DNA of 64,000 nt from Polyangiaceae bacterium (GTDB lineage: Bacteria; Myxococcota_A; Polyangia; Polyangiales; Polyangiaceae), in NCBI GenBank assembly GCA_016712345.1, contig JADJRH010000001.1, forward strand, positions 1,922,001 through 1,986,000, in the 5' to 3' direction. The position numbers and the translations under genes were made by a program. The notes under the pieces are model-generated. The model saw only the letters and a list, made by a program, of their open reading frames with translations. It did not search any database and was not told the DNA's origin. Every line of letters starts with the position of its first letter. The first letter of the stretch is position 1. Of the stretch, positions 52,141 through 61,001 are shown piece after piece.

Positions 52141-54903
52141 TCAGCTTTTGGCAAGTGAGCGAAGAACGTATTGGAGAATCCCACCGTGTTGGTAATAATC
52201 AACCTCGTTGGGAGTATCAATTCGGCATTTGACCTGGAAGGTTTTCTTACCACCGTCTTTGCCCGTTGCCGTCACCGTCAAAACCTTACCAGGGGTAAGA
52301 TTTTCAGCCACGCCGCCGATATCAATCGACTCACTCCCCAAGAGACCCAGGGTAGACGCATCTTCACCGGGCAGATGCTCCAGCGGCAACACGCCCATAC
52401 CCACCAGATTCGACCGGTGAATACGCTCAAAACTCTTGGCAATCACCGCCCTGACACCGAGCAACTTGGTACCTTTGGCAGCCCAGTCGCGCGAAGAGCC
52501 GGTGCCGTATTCAGCACCCGCAATTACCACCAGCGGCACGCCGTCTTTTTCATACGCCATGGCCGCGTCGTAAATGCTCATCTCCGCCGGCTCTTGGGTA
52601 GAACCCGGTTTACCCAGGTAGAGCGCAAGCCCACCTTCCTTACCGCCGAGAACCAAATTCTTCAGGCGAATGTTTGCAAACGTGCCGCGCATCATCACCT
52701 CGTGATTGCCGCGCCGCGCACCGTATGAGTTAAAGTCGCGCGGCGCCACACCACGCTCTTGCAGATACTTCGCCGCGGGGCTGTTTTTGGCGATATTGCC
52801 CGCCGGCGAAATATGGTCTGTCGTGACAGAGTCGCCCAGCAACGCAAGCACCCGCGCACCCTGAATGTCACTCACAGGCGCGGGTGACTTACCCATGTTC
52901 TCAAAAAACGGCGGACGGCGAACATAGGTAGATGAATCTTCCCACTCAAAGATCTGACCACTCGGCACCTGAAGCGAACGCCAGTCGTCGTCACCGTCAA
53001 ACGCCGCCGAATATTGTTTGACGAAGTGCTCCGGCTTCACACTCTTGCGAACGGCTTCCTGAACCTCCACCGTCGTGGGCCAAATGTCCTTCAGGTATAC
53101 CGGCTCACCGTTGCGATCAAACCCGACCGGGTCTTTATTCAGGTCGGCGTCCACATCTCCGCGCAATGCGTACGCAACCACCAACGGCGGTGAAGCCAGG
53201 TAGTTCATTCGACAACTCGGGTGTACACGTCCTTCAAAGTTGCGGTTACCCGACAGTACAGACGCCACCACCAAGTCATTCAACTTGACGGTGTCGGCAA
53301 TCACGTCCGAGATCGGACCTGAATTTCCAATACAGGTTGTACAACCATACCCAACGGTATGAAAGCCCAGGGCCTCCAGGTAAGGAAGCACCCCGGCTTC
53401 CTTCAGGTACTCATGAACCACACGTGACCCGGGAGCGAGCGACGTCTTCACCCACGGTTTAACCGTCAAACCACGCTCCACAGCCTTTTTCGCGACCAAA
53501 CCGGCCCCCAACATCACTGCCGGGTTGGATGTGTTGGTGCACGAGGTGATCGCCGCGATCACCACCGATCCGTGGCGCAGAGTATAAGTAGAGTCACCCT
53601 GCGTCACCGTTGCCGGCCGCATCACCTTGGCAAGCTCCGCACTTGCCGCCGGATCTTCTCCACCCGACGCAGCGGCCACATACTTGTCGCCCAATCCCGC
53701 GCCCGCGGCGGCAAAGTCCTTTTCCAACATCCCTTTCACAGCGTCGCGGAAACCGCGCTTCATGTCCGAAAGCGGAACCCGATCCTGCGGACGCTTCGGC
53801 CCGGCAAGCGACGGAACCACCTCCGCCAAATTCAACTCCAGCGTGTCCGAAAACACCGGGTCAGGCGCACCTGCCGTGCGGAACAACCCCTGCTCTTTGC
53901 AATACGCCTCGACAAGGTTCACCACCTCAGTCGGCCTACCCGTAAACCGCAGATAGGCAATTGTCTCTTCATCCACAGGGAAGAAACCCATTGTCGCACC
54001 ATATTCAGGTGCCATGTTCGCAATGGTAGCCCTGTCAGGTAAGGGTAGAGCCGCAATGCCCTCCCCATAAAACTCCACAAACTTACCCACCACCTTCTTC
54101 TTTCGAAGCATCTGGGTAACCGTCAACACCAAGTCGGTCGCCGTCGCGCCTTCAGGAAGTTGACCGTACAGTCTAAAACCTACCACTTCAGGAATCAGCA
54201 TCGACATCGGTTGACCCAACATCGCCGCTTCCGCCTCAATACCACCCACACCCCAACCCAAAACACCCAACCCATTGACCATGGTGGTATGTGAATCTGT
54301 ACCTACCAACGTGTCAGGGTAAGCCACCCCATCTTTCGACCGAACGCCCGTCGCCAAAAATTCCAAGTTGACCTGATGACAGATCCCCTGACCCGGCGGC
54401 ACCGCGCGGAAGTTGGAAAACGCCTGTTGACCCCACTTCAAAAACACATACCGCTCACGGTTGCGTTCATACTCAAGCTTCACGTTGTCTACCAACGCCG
54501 CCGTCGTTCCAAACTTGTCGATCTGAACCGAGTGGTCGATCACCAAGTCCACCATCTCCAGCGGGTTGATGCGCTGCGGGTTACCACCCATCTTCCCAAA
54601 CGCTTCCCGCATGGCGGCCAGGTCAACCACGCAGGGTACACCTGTAAAATCCTGAAGCAGAACGCGCCCGGGATGGAAGGCAATTTCCTGACTCGGAGCC
54701 GCCTTTGGATCCCAGTTGAGGAGGGCCTCCACATGTTCGCGTTTCACCACGCGCCCGTCCTCATGACGGAGAAGGTTTTCGAGTAGAACCCGGAGCGACA
54801 TGGGCAGTCGTTCCACTGCCGCTCCCGCTTTGTTCAGGCGATACACGGTGTACTTGGCGCTGCCGACCGTGAGTTCACCCTTGGTGCCAAATGTGTCGCG
54901 CAT
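52141..54903 (-). CDS. acnA: Aconitate hydratase (AcnA type, 920 aa)
   Basis: [4Fe-4S] enzyme of the citric acid cycle that isomerises citrate and isocitrate. The cluster cysteines are in TSCTNTSNP and GYGCTTCIGNSG. Other family marks: QDFTGVPCVVDLAAMR, VGTDSHTTMVNGLGVLGWGV, SGNRNFEGRVHP and, in the swivelling domain, GAEYGTGSSRDWAAKG and SFERIHRSNLVGMGVLP. Length matches the bacterial AcnA/IRP1 group rather than AcnB. ATG at 54903. It stands alone; the neighbours on both sides are transcribed independently. Confidence 0.96.
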   Translation of the reverse strand: MRDTFGTKGELTVGSAKYTVYRLNKAGAAVERLPMSLRVLLENLLRHEDGRVVKREHVEALLNWDPKAAPSQEIAFHPGRVLLQDFTGVPCVVDLAAMREAFGKMGGNPQRINPLEMVDLVIDHSVQIDKFGTTAALVDNVKLEYERNRERYVFLKWGQQAFSNFRAVPPGQGICHQVNLEFLATGVRSKDGVAYPDTLVGTDSHTTMVNGLGVLGWGVGGIEAEAAMLGQPMSMLIPEVVGFRLYGQLPEGATATDLVLTVTQMLRKKKVVGKFVEFYGEGIAALPLPDRATIANMAPEYGATMGFFPVDEETIAYLRFTGRPTEVVNLVEAYCKEQGLFRTAGAPDPVFSDTLELNLAEVVPSLAGPKRPQDRVPLSDMKRGFRDAVKGMLEKDFAAAGAGLGDKYVAAASGGEDPAASAELAKVMRPATVTQGDSTYTLRHGSVVIAAITSCTNTSNPAVMLGAGLVAKKAVERGLTVKPWVKTSLAPGSRVVHEYLKEAGVLPYLEALGFHTVGYGCTTCIGNSGPISDVIADTVKLNDLVVASVLSGNRNFEGRVHPSCRMNYLASPPLVVAYALRGDVDADLNKDPVGFDRNGEPVYLKDIWPTTVEVQEAVRKSVKPEHFVKQYSAAFDGDDDWRSLQVPSGQIFEWEDSSTYVRRPPFFENMGKSPAPVSDIQGARVLALLGDSVTTDHISPAGNIAKNSPAAKYLQERGVAPRDFNSYGARRGNHEVMMRGTFANIRLKNLVLGGKEGGLALYLGKPGSTQEPAEMSIYDAAMAYEKDGVPLVVIAGAEYGTGSSRDWAAKGTKLLGVRAVIAKSFERIHRSNLVGMGVLPLEHLPGEDASTLGLLGSESIDIGGVAENLTPGKVLTVTATGKDGGKKTFQVKCRIDTPNEVDYYQHGGILQYVLRSLAKS

Positions 54904-55099
54904 GCTGTTGTCCTTACCTCAGGTTGCCCCGCGTTGGGTGCGCATTTGCGGCGCGATCCCAACAGGAGTTGACACCGGGTGTAGGAAAGATCCAACGCTG
55001 CGCCAAGAGCGATCTGAGGTAGCCCACCGGAACTGCGCGTCAGCCGCCCCGCAACTGCTTGCCGCCCGCCGGCCGCCGCCGCCGCCCGAGCCCCCTCCG

Positions 55100-55215
55100 C
55101 GCTACACAGAACTGTGATGCGTCCAGTGGCCCCGCTACGCAGACAGGTGATGCACGCCAATCCCCGCGCTACGCAGAACGGTGATGCACGCCAATCCCCG
55201 CGCGCTACACAGATC
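55100..55215. repeat. About 34-bp tandem repeat CGCTACGCAGA...GTGATGCACGCC
   Basis: CGCTAC(A/G)CAGA recurs at 55100, 55133, 55167 and 55203, each followed by GTGATGC(A/G) in the first three units. The array lies between the divergent acnA and hydrolase starts, where promoters and operators would be expected. The rest of 54904-55297 shows no gene. Confidence 0.65.
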
Positions 55216-55297
55216 TGCCCATCCCGCCCCGTTTCCGCCCGCTCCTCCAAGCCTCACAACCTGGCGCATTTTCCGGCCATTACGTAACATCGCCCGC

Positions 55298-56035
55298 ATG
55301 CAAACCCAAGAGATCGATGTGGCCACGCCCGACGGCGTCATGAGCGCATACGAGGTCCTCCCCGACGGAGCGGTCCCACGGCCGGCGATCCTCTTCCTCA
55401 TGGACGGCCTCGGCTACCGCCCCGCCCTAAAGGCCATGGCCGAGCGCCTTGCCAGCCATGGCTACCACGTACTCCTCCCCGACCTTTACTATCGCGTCGG
55501 CAAGCACGTTCACTTTGAACCCATTGTGATGGTGCAACCCGAGAAAATGGCCGAAATGCGCAAGCTCATCGGAAATCTCACCCCCGACGTGCTCCAGAGC
55601 GACGTGGCCGCCTGCCTGAACTTGCTCGCCTCGCGCCCAACCGTCGATCCCTCGCGCATCGGCGCCGTCGGCTACTGCATGGGCGGTCGCAACGCCTTCA
55701 TCGCCGCGACACGCTTCCCCGATCGGCTCCGCGCGACCGCTTCAATCCACCCCGGCGGCATCGTCACCGCCGACCCCGCAAGCCCGCACCTCTCGGCCGG
55801 CTCCGCAAGCGCTCGCATGTACTTCGCCATCGCGAAAGACGACATCTTCTTCACCAGCGAGCAAGCCGACACCCTCGGCCGCACACTCTCCTCGCTCGGC
55901 AAGCGCCACCAAATCGATCACTACGACGCTCGGCACGGATGGGCCATCAGCGACACGCCGGTCTACAACGCCCCGGAAGCCGAGCGCCACTGGAACGCCA
56001 TTGTCGCCCTCTTCGCCGAAGAACTTCGCGCATAA
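55298..56035 (+). CDS. Dienelactone hydrolase family protein (245 aa)
   Basis: Alpha/beta hydrolase of the carboxymethylenebutenolidase group. The ATG at 55298 gives MQTQEIDVATPDGVMSAYEV, the family opening. Catalytic triad: Cys127 in GYCMGGRN, Asp182 (or 181) in AKDDIFF, His213 in ARHGWAI. The cysteine nucleophile is the family hallmark. Cytoplasmic, no signal. Substrate unknown: the family also contains general esterases. A TetR-type regulator gene follows on the same strand and may control it. Confidence 0.9.
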   Translation: MQTQEIDVATPDGVMSAYEVLPDGAVPRPAILFLMDGLGYRPALKAMAERLASHGYHVLLPDLYYRVGKHVHFEPIVMVQPEKMAEMRKLIGNLTPDVLQSDVAACLNLLASRPTVDPSRIGAVGYCMGGRNAFIAATRFPDRLRATASIHPGGIVTADPASPHLSAGSASARMYFAIAKDDIFFTSEQADTLGRTLSSLGKRHQIDHYDARHGWAISDTPVYNAPEAERHWNAIVALFAEELRA

Positions 56036-56077
56036 CAACAGACCATTTCGTGCCCCCCCACGGCGCATTCGCGCCTT

Positions 56078-56115
56078 CCCCCCCAAGTCGCTCGCGTCCG
56101 CTCGCGCCGGGGGGG
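56078..56115. terminator. C7/G7 hairpin after the hydrolase gene
   Basis: CCCCCCC (56078-56084) can pair with GGGGGGG (56109-56115) around a GC-rich loop containing CGCTCGCG, 43 bases after the hydrolase stop. There is no T-run, so termination efficiency is uncertain. Confidence 0.35.
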
Positions 56116-56251
56116 ACCACCGACGGCAATCTACACCCCGGTGTGTTCAACCTCGCGTCCGGTCGCGCCGGAGGGCCCCATCATGCGAGCTGGGTACCCG
56201 CGCGCCGGTTGCTTCACTGTGCAGCTTTCCAAACGGGTATAGTCGGCGCGC

Positions 56252-56893
56252 ATGTCCATTGGGGAAACGTTTCGCCGAGCGCCGCGGCAAGAGCGGTCGC
56301 GCTCCACCGTCGACGCGATCTTTGAGGCAGCCTCGCGCCTCGTGGATCAATCGGGACTCGAAAGTGCGACCACCGCTCGCATCGCCCACGTCGCCGGCGT
56401 CAGCATCGGATCGATGTACCAATACTTTCCCCGCAAAGAGGCTCTCTTCGGTGCGCTGATCCACCGCGCCATGGAAGCAGACTTGGAGCGCGTTCGAGAG
56501 GCCGTCGATGCGGCGCGATCCATGTCGTTAGAAGAGGGTGCCCGCGAGATGCTTCGGGCCGCTTTTCGATTCGCCATTGAACGCCCGCGCCTCTTCGTCT
56601 GGATGTTGCGATACCTCCCCGCCCTCGGACAGTTGCATGAAGTGGAAGCCTGGGAGCGCGAGCTGATCCGCGAAACGCGCCGGTTCCTGGAGGACCACCA
56701 AGCCGAGTTGCCAGGCATGGATTTTCAGCTCCAAGCCGTGGCCGGCGTCGGCGCTCTGCGAGGCGGCCTGTTGCTACTGGCGCGAGAACACCCCGTGGCG
56801 TTGGAAGACGGCGCCCGCATTTTGGATCTCGGCACCGACCTGGTGCTCGGCTCCCTCCGAGCGCATCGCGACCGCGTTGAAGAGAAGAGGTGA
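56252..56893 (+). CDS. TetR family transcriptional regulator (213 aa)
   Basis: N-terminal TetR helix-turn-helix: RSRSTVDAIFEAASRLVDQS, ATTARIAHVAGVSIGSMYQY and FPRKEALFGALIHRAM. The remaining 150 residues are the helical ligand-binding and dimer domain, which is not conserved enough to name an effector. The end of the gene (from about 56876) is repeated twice more downstream. The likely target is its own promoter or the dienelactone hydrolase gene 216 bp upstream; this is inference from position. Confidence 0.9.
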   Translation: MSIGETFRRAPRQERSRSTVDAIFEAASRLVDQSGLESATTARIAHVAGVSIGSMYQYFPRKEALFGALIHRAMEADLERVREAVDAARSMSLEEGAREMLRAAFRFAIERPRLFVWMLRYLPALGQLHEVEAWERELIRETRRFLEDHQAELPGMDFQLQAVAGVGALRGGLLLLAREHPVALEDGARILDLGTDLVLGSLRAHRDRVEEKR

Positions 56894-57085
56894 CTTCTCG
56901 CGAGGCGCGAAAGTCCAGTTCCTCGGTCGGCGGCGGTCGGGCGGGCGTTGAGGAGAAGGGGTGACCCCGGGGAGGAGCCCGAGCGCGGTCCCCGGTCGGC
57001 GGCGGTCGGGCGGGCGTTGAGGAGAAGGGGTGACCTCGGGCGGGGAGTCCAAGGTCGGCCACGGTTGGCGGCGGTCGGGCACGTG
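56876..57085. repeat. 70-bp tandem repeat that includes the TetR gene end
   Basis: GTTGA(A/G)GAGAAG(A/G)GGTGAC recurs at 56876, 56947 and 57016, with GTCGGCGGCGGTCGGGC between. The first unit holds the last codons and TGA stop of the TetR gene, so the array arose by duplication of that end. Units are 69-71 bp and diverged from each other. Confidence 0.75.
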
Positions 57086-57312
57086 GAGCGAGTGCGTGAA
57101 AACGGTGCCGCTGTTTCACGTGAAACAGTTGGGCCCTTGAAAACTGTCTCCGGCTCGCAAACCCCGCCAGCCCGCTTCGGTCGGACACGAATCGCCAAGG
57201 CATGAAATGGGTGGTTCCGCAGAAAATCGTTTTGGGGAGTCTGCCCGCATGCCTAACGCAGCGCGTTGTTCATCCGCTCTACCCTTCGTCTCACCTCGTC
57301 CAACTTCCGCAG

Positions 57313-57610
57313 TTTGGAGGGTCGACTCGTTCAAATTCGAATAGTTAGGTGATCGAGTTGGCACTACATTTGAGCGGCGACCCGTGTTCAATCGTGGCCG
57401 TTGCGGTGACTGAAGTTGCCGGGAATAGCCCCGCCGTTGCGTAGAGCGCCCCCCCCGTTGGTCAGAGCGCCCCCCCCGTTGCCCAGAGCGCCGAAGTTCA
57501 GCAGTTGGAGGGTCGACTCGTTCAAATTCGAATAGTTAGGTGATCGAGTTGGCACTACACTTGAGCGGCGACCCGTGTTCAATCGTCGAGCGGCGACCCG
57601 TGTTCAATCG
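57313..57610. repeat. About 82-bp repeats with C-run minisatellite between
   Basis: TTGGAGGGTCGACTCGTTCA through GACCCGTGTTCAATCG occurs at 57313-57394 and 57505-57585 with one or two differences, and its last 25 bp is repeated once more at 57586-57610. Between the copies, GAGCGCCCCCCCCGTTG occurs twice with a third partial unit (57440-57490). Nothing from 57086 to 57722 looks like a gene. Confidence 0.8.
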
Positions 57611-57722
57611 CCGCCGTTGCAGGGATCGAAGCGCCCTGGGATGATAGCCCACGCCGAGCAAGTCGCCGCCCCGCAGCCCGTTCGGCACCGGCGATGACAG
57701 CGCCCTCTCGCCTTTTCTCGCC

Positions 57723-58352
57723 TTATCGAGACGCCTTCGGCGGCCGTTGCGCACCAGCCGGCACCGGCGCTTCTCCCCTCGCGAGCATCGCCACCAGCGA
57801 CGCGACCTTCTTCGCGCGCCCCGCCGCCGTCCGCATATTGTTGGTTCGAAAAACGAGCGCAAACAGATTCTGCCGGTTCAACGTCTTGAACGTCCGCAGC
57901 GCCTCGGGGCTCGCGTGGATTGCCGCTCGCAGATCCTCTGGCAAATCATCGGCCTTTGCCGCGCGAATCGGCGCATACGCAGCATCCCACCGCCCATCGG
58001 CCTTCGCCGCATCCACATGCCGCTGCCCATGCGGCGTCATCCGCCCCGCCGCCGTGAGCCGCGCCACATGCTCCCGATTGATCTGGCTCCAAATGCTCTT
58101 CGCGCCGCGCGGCGTAAACCGCTGGAGAAATGCTTCGGCGTCAAACGCCTTGCGAATCCCGTCAATCCAACCCCAGCAAAGCGCCACCTCCAGCGCCTCA
58201 CCGTACGTCACCGTCTTTTTGCCCGAGTCCTTCTTGTAGACCTTCAGCCAAAGTTCGGTTTGCTGGTCGTGGTTCTTTGCAAGCCAGGTTTCAAACGCCG
58301 CTTGGCTGGGAAAGCCTTTGATCTTCTTTGGGTCGGGCGTGATGGGGGGCAT
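57723..58352 (-). CDS. YdeI/OmpD-associated family protein (209 aa)
   Basis: The ATG at 58352 gives MPPITPDPKKIKGFPSQAAF, followed by FETWLAKNHDQQTELWLKVY and VTYGEALEVALCWGWIDGIR, then QRFTPRGAKSIWSQINREHV. These are the characteristic segments of the YdeI/OmpD-associated group, whose biochemical role is unsettled. The C-terminal third (AAIHASPEALRTFKTLN) is Ala-rich with a basic tail. The longer reading frame upstream runs through a 42-bp minisatellite and should not be counted. No signal peptide. Confidence 0.85.
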   Translation of the reverse strand: MPPITPDPKKIKGFPSQAAFETWLAKNHDQQTELWLKVYKKDSGKKTVTYGEALEVALCWGWIDGIRKAFDAEAFLQRFTPRGAKSIWSQINREHVARLTAAGRMTPHGQRHVDAAKADGRWDAAYAPIRAAKADDLPEDLRAAIHASPEALRTFKTLNRQNLFALVFRTNNMRTAAGRAKKVASLVAMLARGEAPVPAGAQRPPKASR

Positions 58353-58440
58353 CTCGTGGAGCGCGAGTCTCAACCACCGCGGCCCGCCGCGCAAGACAAG
58401 ATGCGAACAGCGGCATGCGCGCCACTGGCCCCCGGTCCCG

Positions 58441-58545
58441 CCATTTCCGCGGCTTTCACCCCCCAAAGCCCCTTCCTGCCAGCCATTTCCCCAACTCTCA
58501 CCCCAACCAACGCCTTCTTGGCAGCCATTTTCCGTCCTCCCACCG
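58441..58545. repeat. 42-bp minisatellite (about 2.5 units)
   Basis: CCATTTCC...CTTCCTGCCAG / CTTCTTGGCAG units start at 58441, 58483 and 58525. The period is 14 codons, so the minus-strand reading frame extends artificially past the true YdeI-like start. A degenerate fourth unit may lie near 58600. Confidence 0.7.
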
Positions 58546-58765
58546 CGCAACCCGCGTACTTATGCGCCAAGAACGCCTTTTTCGCGCTCCAGGTCGCCTT
58601 CTTGGCAGACATTTTCGCGATTGTTTCCAAAAAAATCGCAAAAATGTCCGATCAAACAAGCCCATTCGCCCAAAACAGCCGCTCCCGACCCACGTTTTTG
58701 CACCAGAAGGCCGTTCGGCGCAGCCGCGACCACGCGAGGCAGCGTCAGCCGCCCTCCAGCGGCGT

Positions 58766-59002
58766 TCAGTCAGTCAACGTTCGAACGTGGGGATACTTTG
58801 TGATCTTCTCGTCAACGGTTACCAGGACCGCCCCGAGCGTGCGAGCACTTGCCACGATCAGTTGATCAGCAGGATCCTTGTGGAAGCCCGGAGGCAAGCT
58901 TGTCGCATCCAGAATGATGGGCATCGTAAGCGGAACGATCTGTGCGACGTTGGGCCGCCAGTCTTCGGCGGCCACCGGTTCTGTCGGATCCACGTAAGAC
59001 AC
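58766..59002 (-). pseudogene. C-terminal fragment of a PIN-domain (VapC-like) toxin
   Basis: LPPGFHKDPADQLIVASART and LGAVLVTVDEKITKYPHV match the C-terminal half of VapC ribonuclease toxins, including the acidic DPAD and VTVDE positions. An in-frame TGA lies directly before the GTG at 59002, and the N-terminal half with the first catalytic Asp is absent. It is inactive by this reading. It precedes a complete vapBC pair on the opposite strand. Confidence 0.7.
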
Positions 59003-59231
59003 CGGTGGTCAGCCAAGAAGGGCTCTTCGGACGCGCGCGAGGTCAGGGACGGCCTGGGTGCCCGAATGACGGTGGATCCGCAGTTCCCATAGCGATTGCA
59101 TGCGGCCAGTCAACAGCGAAGGTGCCTATTCGCATGTGCCGCTTTGGCTCTTGATCCAGTGGATCGGTCCCACATTCGACCCGGCTGTCAATGTGCTTGC
59201 TCCGGCGGTTGGAATGTGTAACGATCCACAC

Positions 59232-59432
59232 ATGCCGACCAACCTTGCCATTGATGACCGCTTGCTTGAGGAGGCACTCCGTATCGGCGGAGAGAAGACA
59301 AAGAAAGCAACGGTCACACGCGCTCTGCGTGAGTACATCGCGCGCCGGGAACAAGCAAAGATCGTCGAGCTGTTCGGCACCATCGAGATGGACCCTGCCT
59401 TCGATTACAAGAAGCAGCGGCGCCGACGATAA
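59232..59432 (+). CDS. vapB: VapB-type antitoxin (66 aa)
   Basis: Small antitoxin: MPTNLAIDDRLLEEALRIGG followed by ATVTRALREYIARREQAKIV. The beta strand plus two helices read as a ribbon-helix-helix DNA-binding region, with a C-terminal EMDPAFDYKKQRRRR that would cap the toxin. The ATG at 59232 was chosen because it gives the family opening. Stop and toxin start overlap as TAATG, so the pair is translated together. The complex should repress its own promoter. Confidence 0.85.
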   Translation: MPTNLAIDDRLLEEALRIGGEKTKKATVTRALREYIARREQAKIVELFGTIEMDPAFDYKKQRRRR

Positions 59433-59845
59433 TGGTATTGGTCGACACATCGGTATGGTCACTCGCCTTGCGCCGGGGCACACCGCGCGATAGCGCTGAG
59501 CTGCGCGAACTCGGGGAGTTGTTGAAAGAAGGTAGGGTGGTGATGATGGGCCCCATCCGGCAAGAACTCTTGTCAGGTGTTCGAGGAGAGGCGCAATTCA
59601 CCCGATTGCAGTCTCGACTTCGCGCGTTCGAGGACTTGGTTCTCGACGCTGCTGACTACGAAGAAGCCGCGCGGGCCTTCAACCGCTGCCGAGCGGCGGG
59701 TGTCCAAGGAGGTGGCGTTGACTTTCTTATATACGCCGTCTGCCATCGACGCAAACTCGCGGTGTTCTCAACGGACGGAGACTTTCGATCGTACAATCGA
59801 GTGCTCGGACTGAATCTGCACGAGGTTCGTCCAGAGCTTCGATAA
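59432..59845 (+). CDS. vapC: VapC-type PIN-domain ribonuclease toxin (137 aa)
   Basis: PIN endonuclease: first catalytic Asp in MVLVDTSVWSLAL, conserved Glu in GPIRQELLSG, third acid in GGGVDFLIYAV and the last in FSTDGDFRSY. All four acidic positions are present, so it should be active as an RNase when freed from VapB. Full length. The family usually cleaves tRNA or rRNA; the target cannot be deduced. Confidence 0.9.
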   Translation: MVLVDTSVWSLALRRGTPRDSAELRELGELLKEGRVVMMGPIRQELLSGVRGEAQFTRLQSRLRAFEDLVLDAADYEEAARAFNRCRAAGVQGGGVDFLIYAVCHRRKLAVFSTDGDFRSYNRVLGLNLHEVRPELR

Positions 59846-59925
59846 GCCGCGCAGTGCATCCAACCACGTGCGCTCAATCTCCTCCCGCGGCCGCACAAGG
59901 GCCCGGCCGCGGGGCCGATTCATGA

Positions 59926-60190
59926 TCTGGTGAACCGCCCGCGCGGCCGCGAACTGGTGAGAAAGGCCTCGCCAAGCGGACCGACGATCCTGAATTTGAC
60001 TCGTTTGTGTACGCCATCGTGAGTCGAGTGGCCATGGCGCACCGCAAACGCAAAGAACGGCGTGAAACGCTTGAAGATTGACCCACGACCAACACCGTTA
60101 CAAGAACTGCTTGAATTGGAGCAAGAAGAGCGGTTGAGCGCTCTACTCGATCGGCACGGCGTACACACGCTCGCGACAAGCCCGCATTGA
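59926..60190 (+). other. Overlapping small reading frames, probably gene debris
   Basis: Two frames look residually coding: DDPEFDSFVYAIVSRVAMAH leading to ERRETLED and a TGA at 60078, without a start after the preceding stop, and then from a GTG at 60062 a 42-residue frame with PLQELLELEQEERLSALLDR. The second could be a small helical protein; the first is more likely the end of a lost gene. Both lie behind vapC in a region rich in fragments. Confidence 0.25.
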
Positions 60191-60276
60191 TATTCGGCGC
60201 GCGTACGCCCACAACGCGATATCGCAGCGCTTCGACAAATTCATCTAACCCCTGGCCAAGCGCCAACCTCATCTAC

Positions 60277-60792
60277 CTACCAAAAAGCGACCCCGACAAT
60301 GCCCGCAGTTTCGAGCGCCGCACGAGCCTTGGAACTCACGAACGGAGTTCGAGACCCAAGCTGGAACAGCGGCGGTAGTGCCGACTCATCCAGGCGATCC
60401 GGGTCGAGGTTCGCGAGGCCGCGGACCACCACATACCCATGCAACACCGCGTCTGCGCGGGCGTCACCCACCGAGCTTCGCCATTCACGAAGTTGGAGAG
60501 GGTAGTCTGTCACCTCCACAGGGACGACCTCGCGCTGGAACTCGCCCGCCGCATCAAGGGCATTGAGCATCCTCCGCGACATGACAAGCGATCCATCGTC
60601 GCTCACGGGAAAGTCTACACCCTCAAAGTGAGGCGGATACCCCGTGTACAACAACGTACCCTCCACGCTCGGAGCGCCGATCTCCTCGATCCCCTTCGGA
60701 GCCCCGCGAGAAAGATCATGCGCATAGCCAACCTCAAAGTCGCGAAACCGTTCCGTATCGTGATCGAGCCCCCAAACCTTCGTTTCCGTCAA
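60277..60792 (-). CDS. Imm11/DUF1629-like immunity-type protein (171 aa)
   Basis: The TTG at 60792 follows AGAGGTG at good spacing; a GTG at 60870 would add 26 residues. The sequence (TKVWGLDHDTERFRDFEVGY, LVMSRRMLNALDAAGEFQRE, VVPVEVTDYPLQLREWRSSV) resembles the DUF1629/Imm11 type of immunity proteins, in which an N-terminal part precedes a beta-rich domain. I cannot see a toxin gene next to it. The assignment is tentative. It ends far from the CAP-domain gene upstream and may be an orphan. Confidence 0.45.
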   Translation of the reverse strand: MTETKVWGLDHDTERFRDFEVGYAHDLSRGAPKGIEEIGAPSVEGTLLYTGYPPHFEGVDFPVSDDGSLVMSRRMLNALDAAGEFQREVVPVEVTDYPLQLREWRSSVGDARADAVLHGYVVVRGLANLDPDRLDESALPPLFQLGSRTPFVSSKARAALETAGIVGVAFW

Positions 60793-61001
60793 AACGTCAC
60801 CTCTACACTTCGGCGCTTCTTCTGCGTCGGCCAAGAGCCTACCACACAGGAAAGACACAGACGCAACCACCTAAAAGTGGCAGCAACGCAAGAGGGACGG
60901 CCATTTGGCGCCCTCGCCTTCAGAAACGGTCATGACTTGGGGTATCTGCCCAATGACCGGCGGCGAAGCGGGCGCGCGCCGCCGAAAAGCGCACCGGCGA
61001 A

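Noticed and set aside
59874..60272. Minus-strand frame of 132 codons
   Set aside because: No domain, Arg/Ser/Ala-rich composition, and it lies opposite better coding-like fragments on the plus strand.
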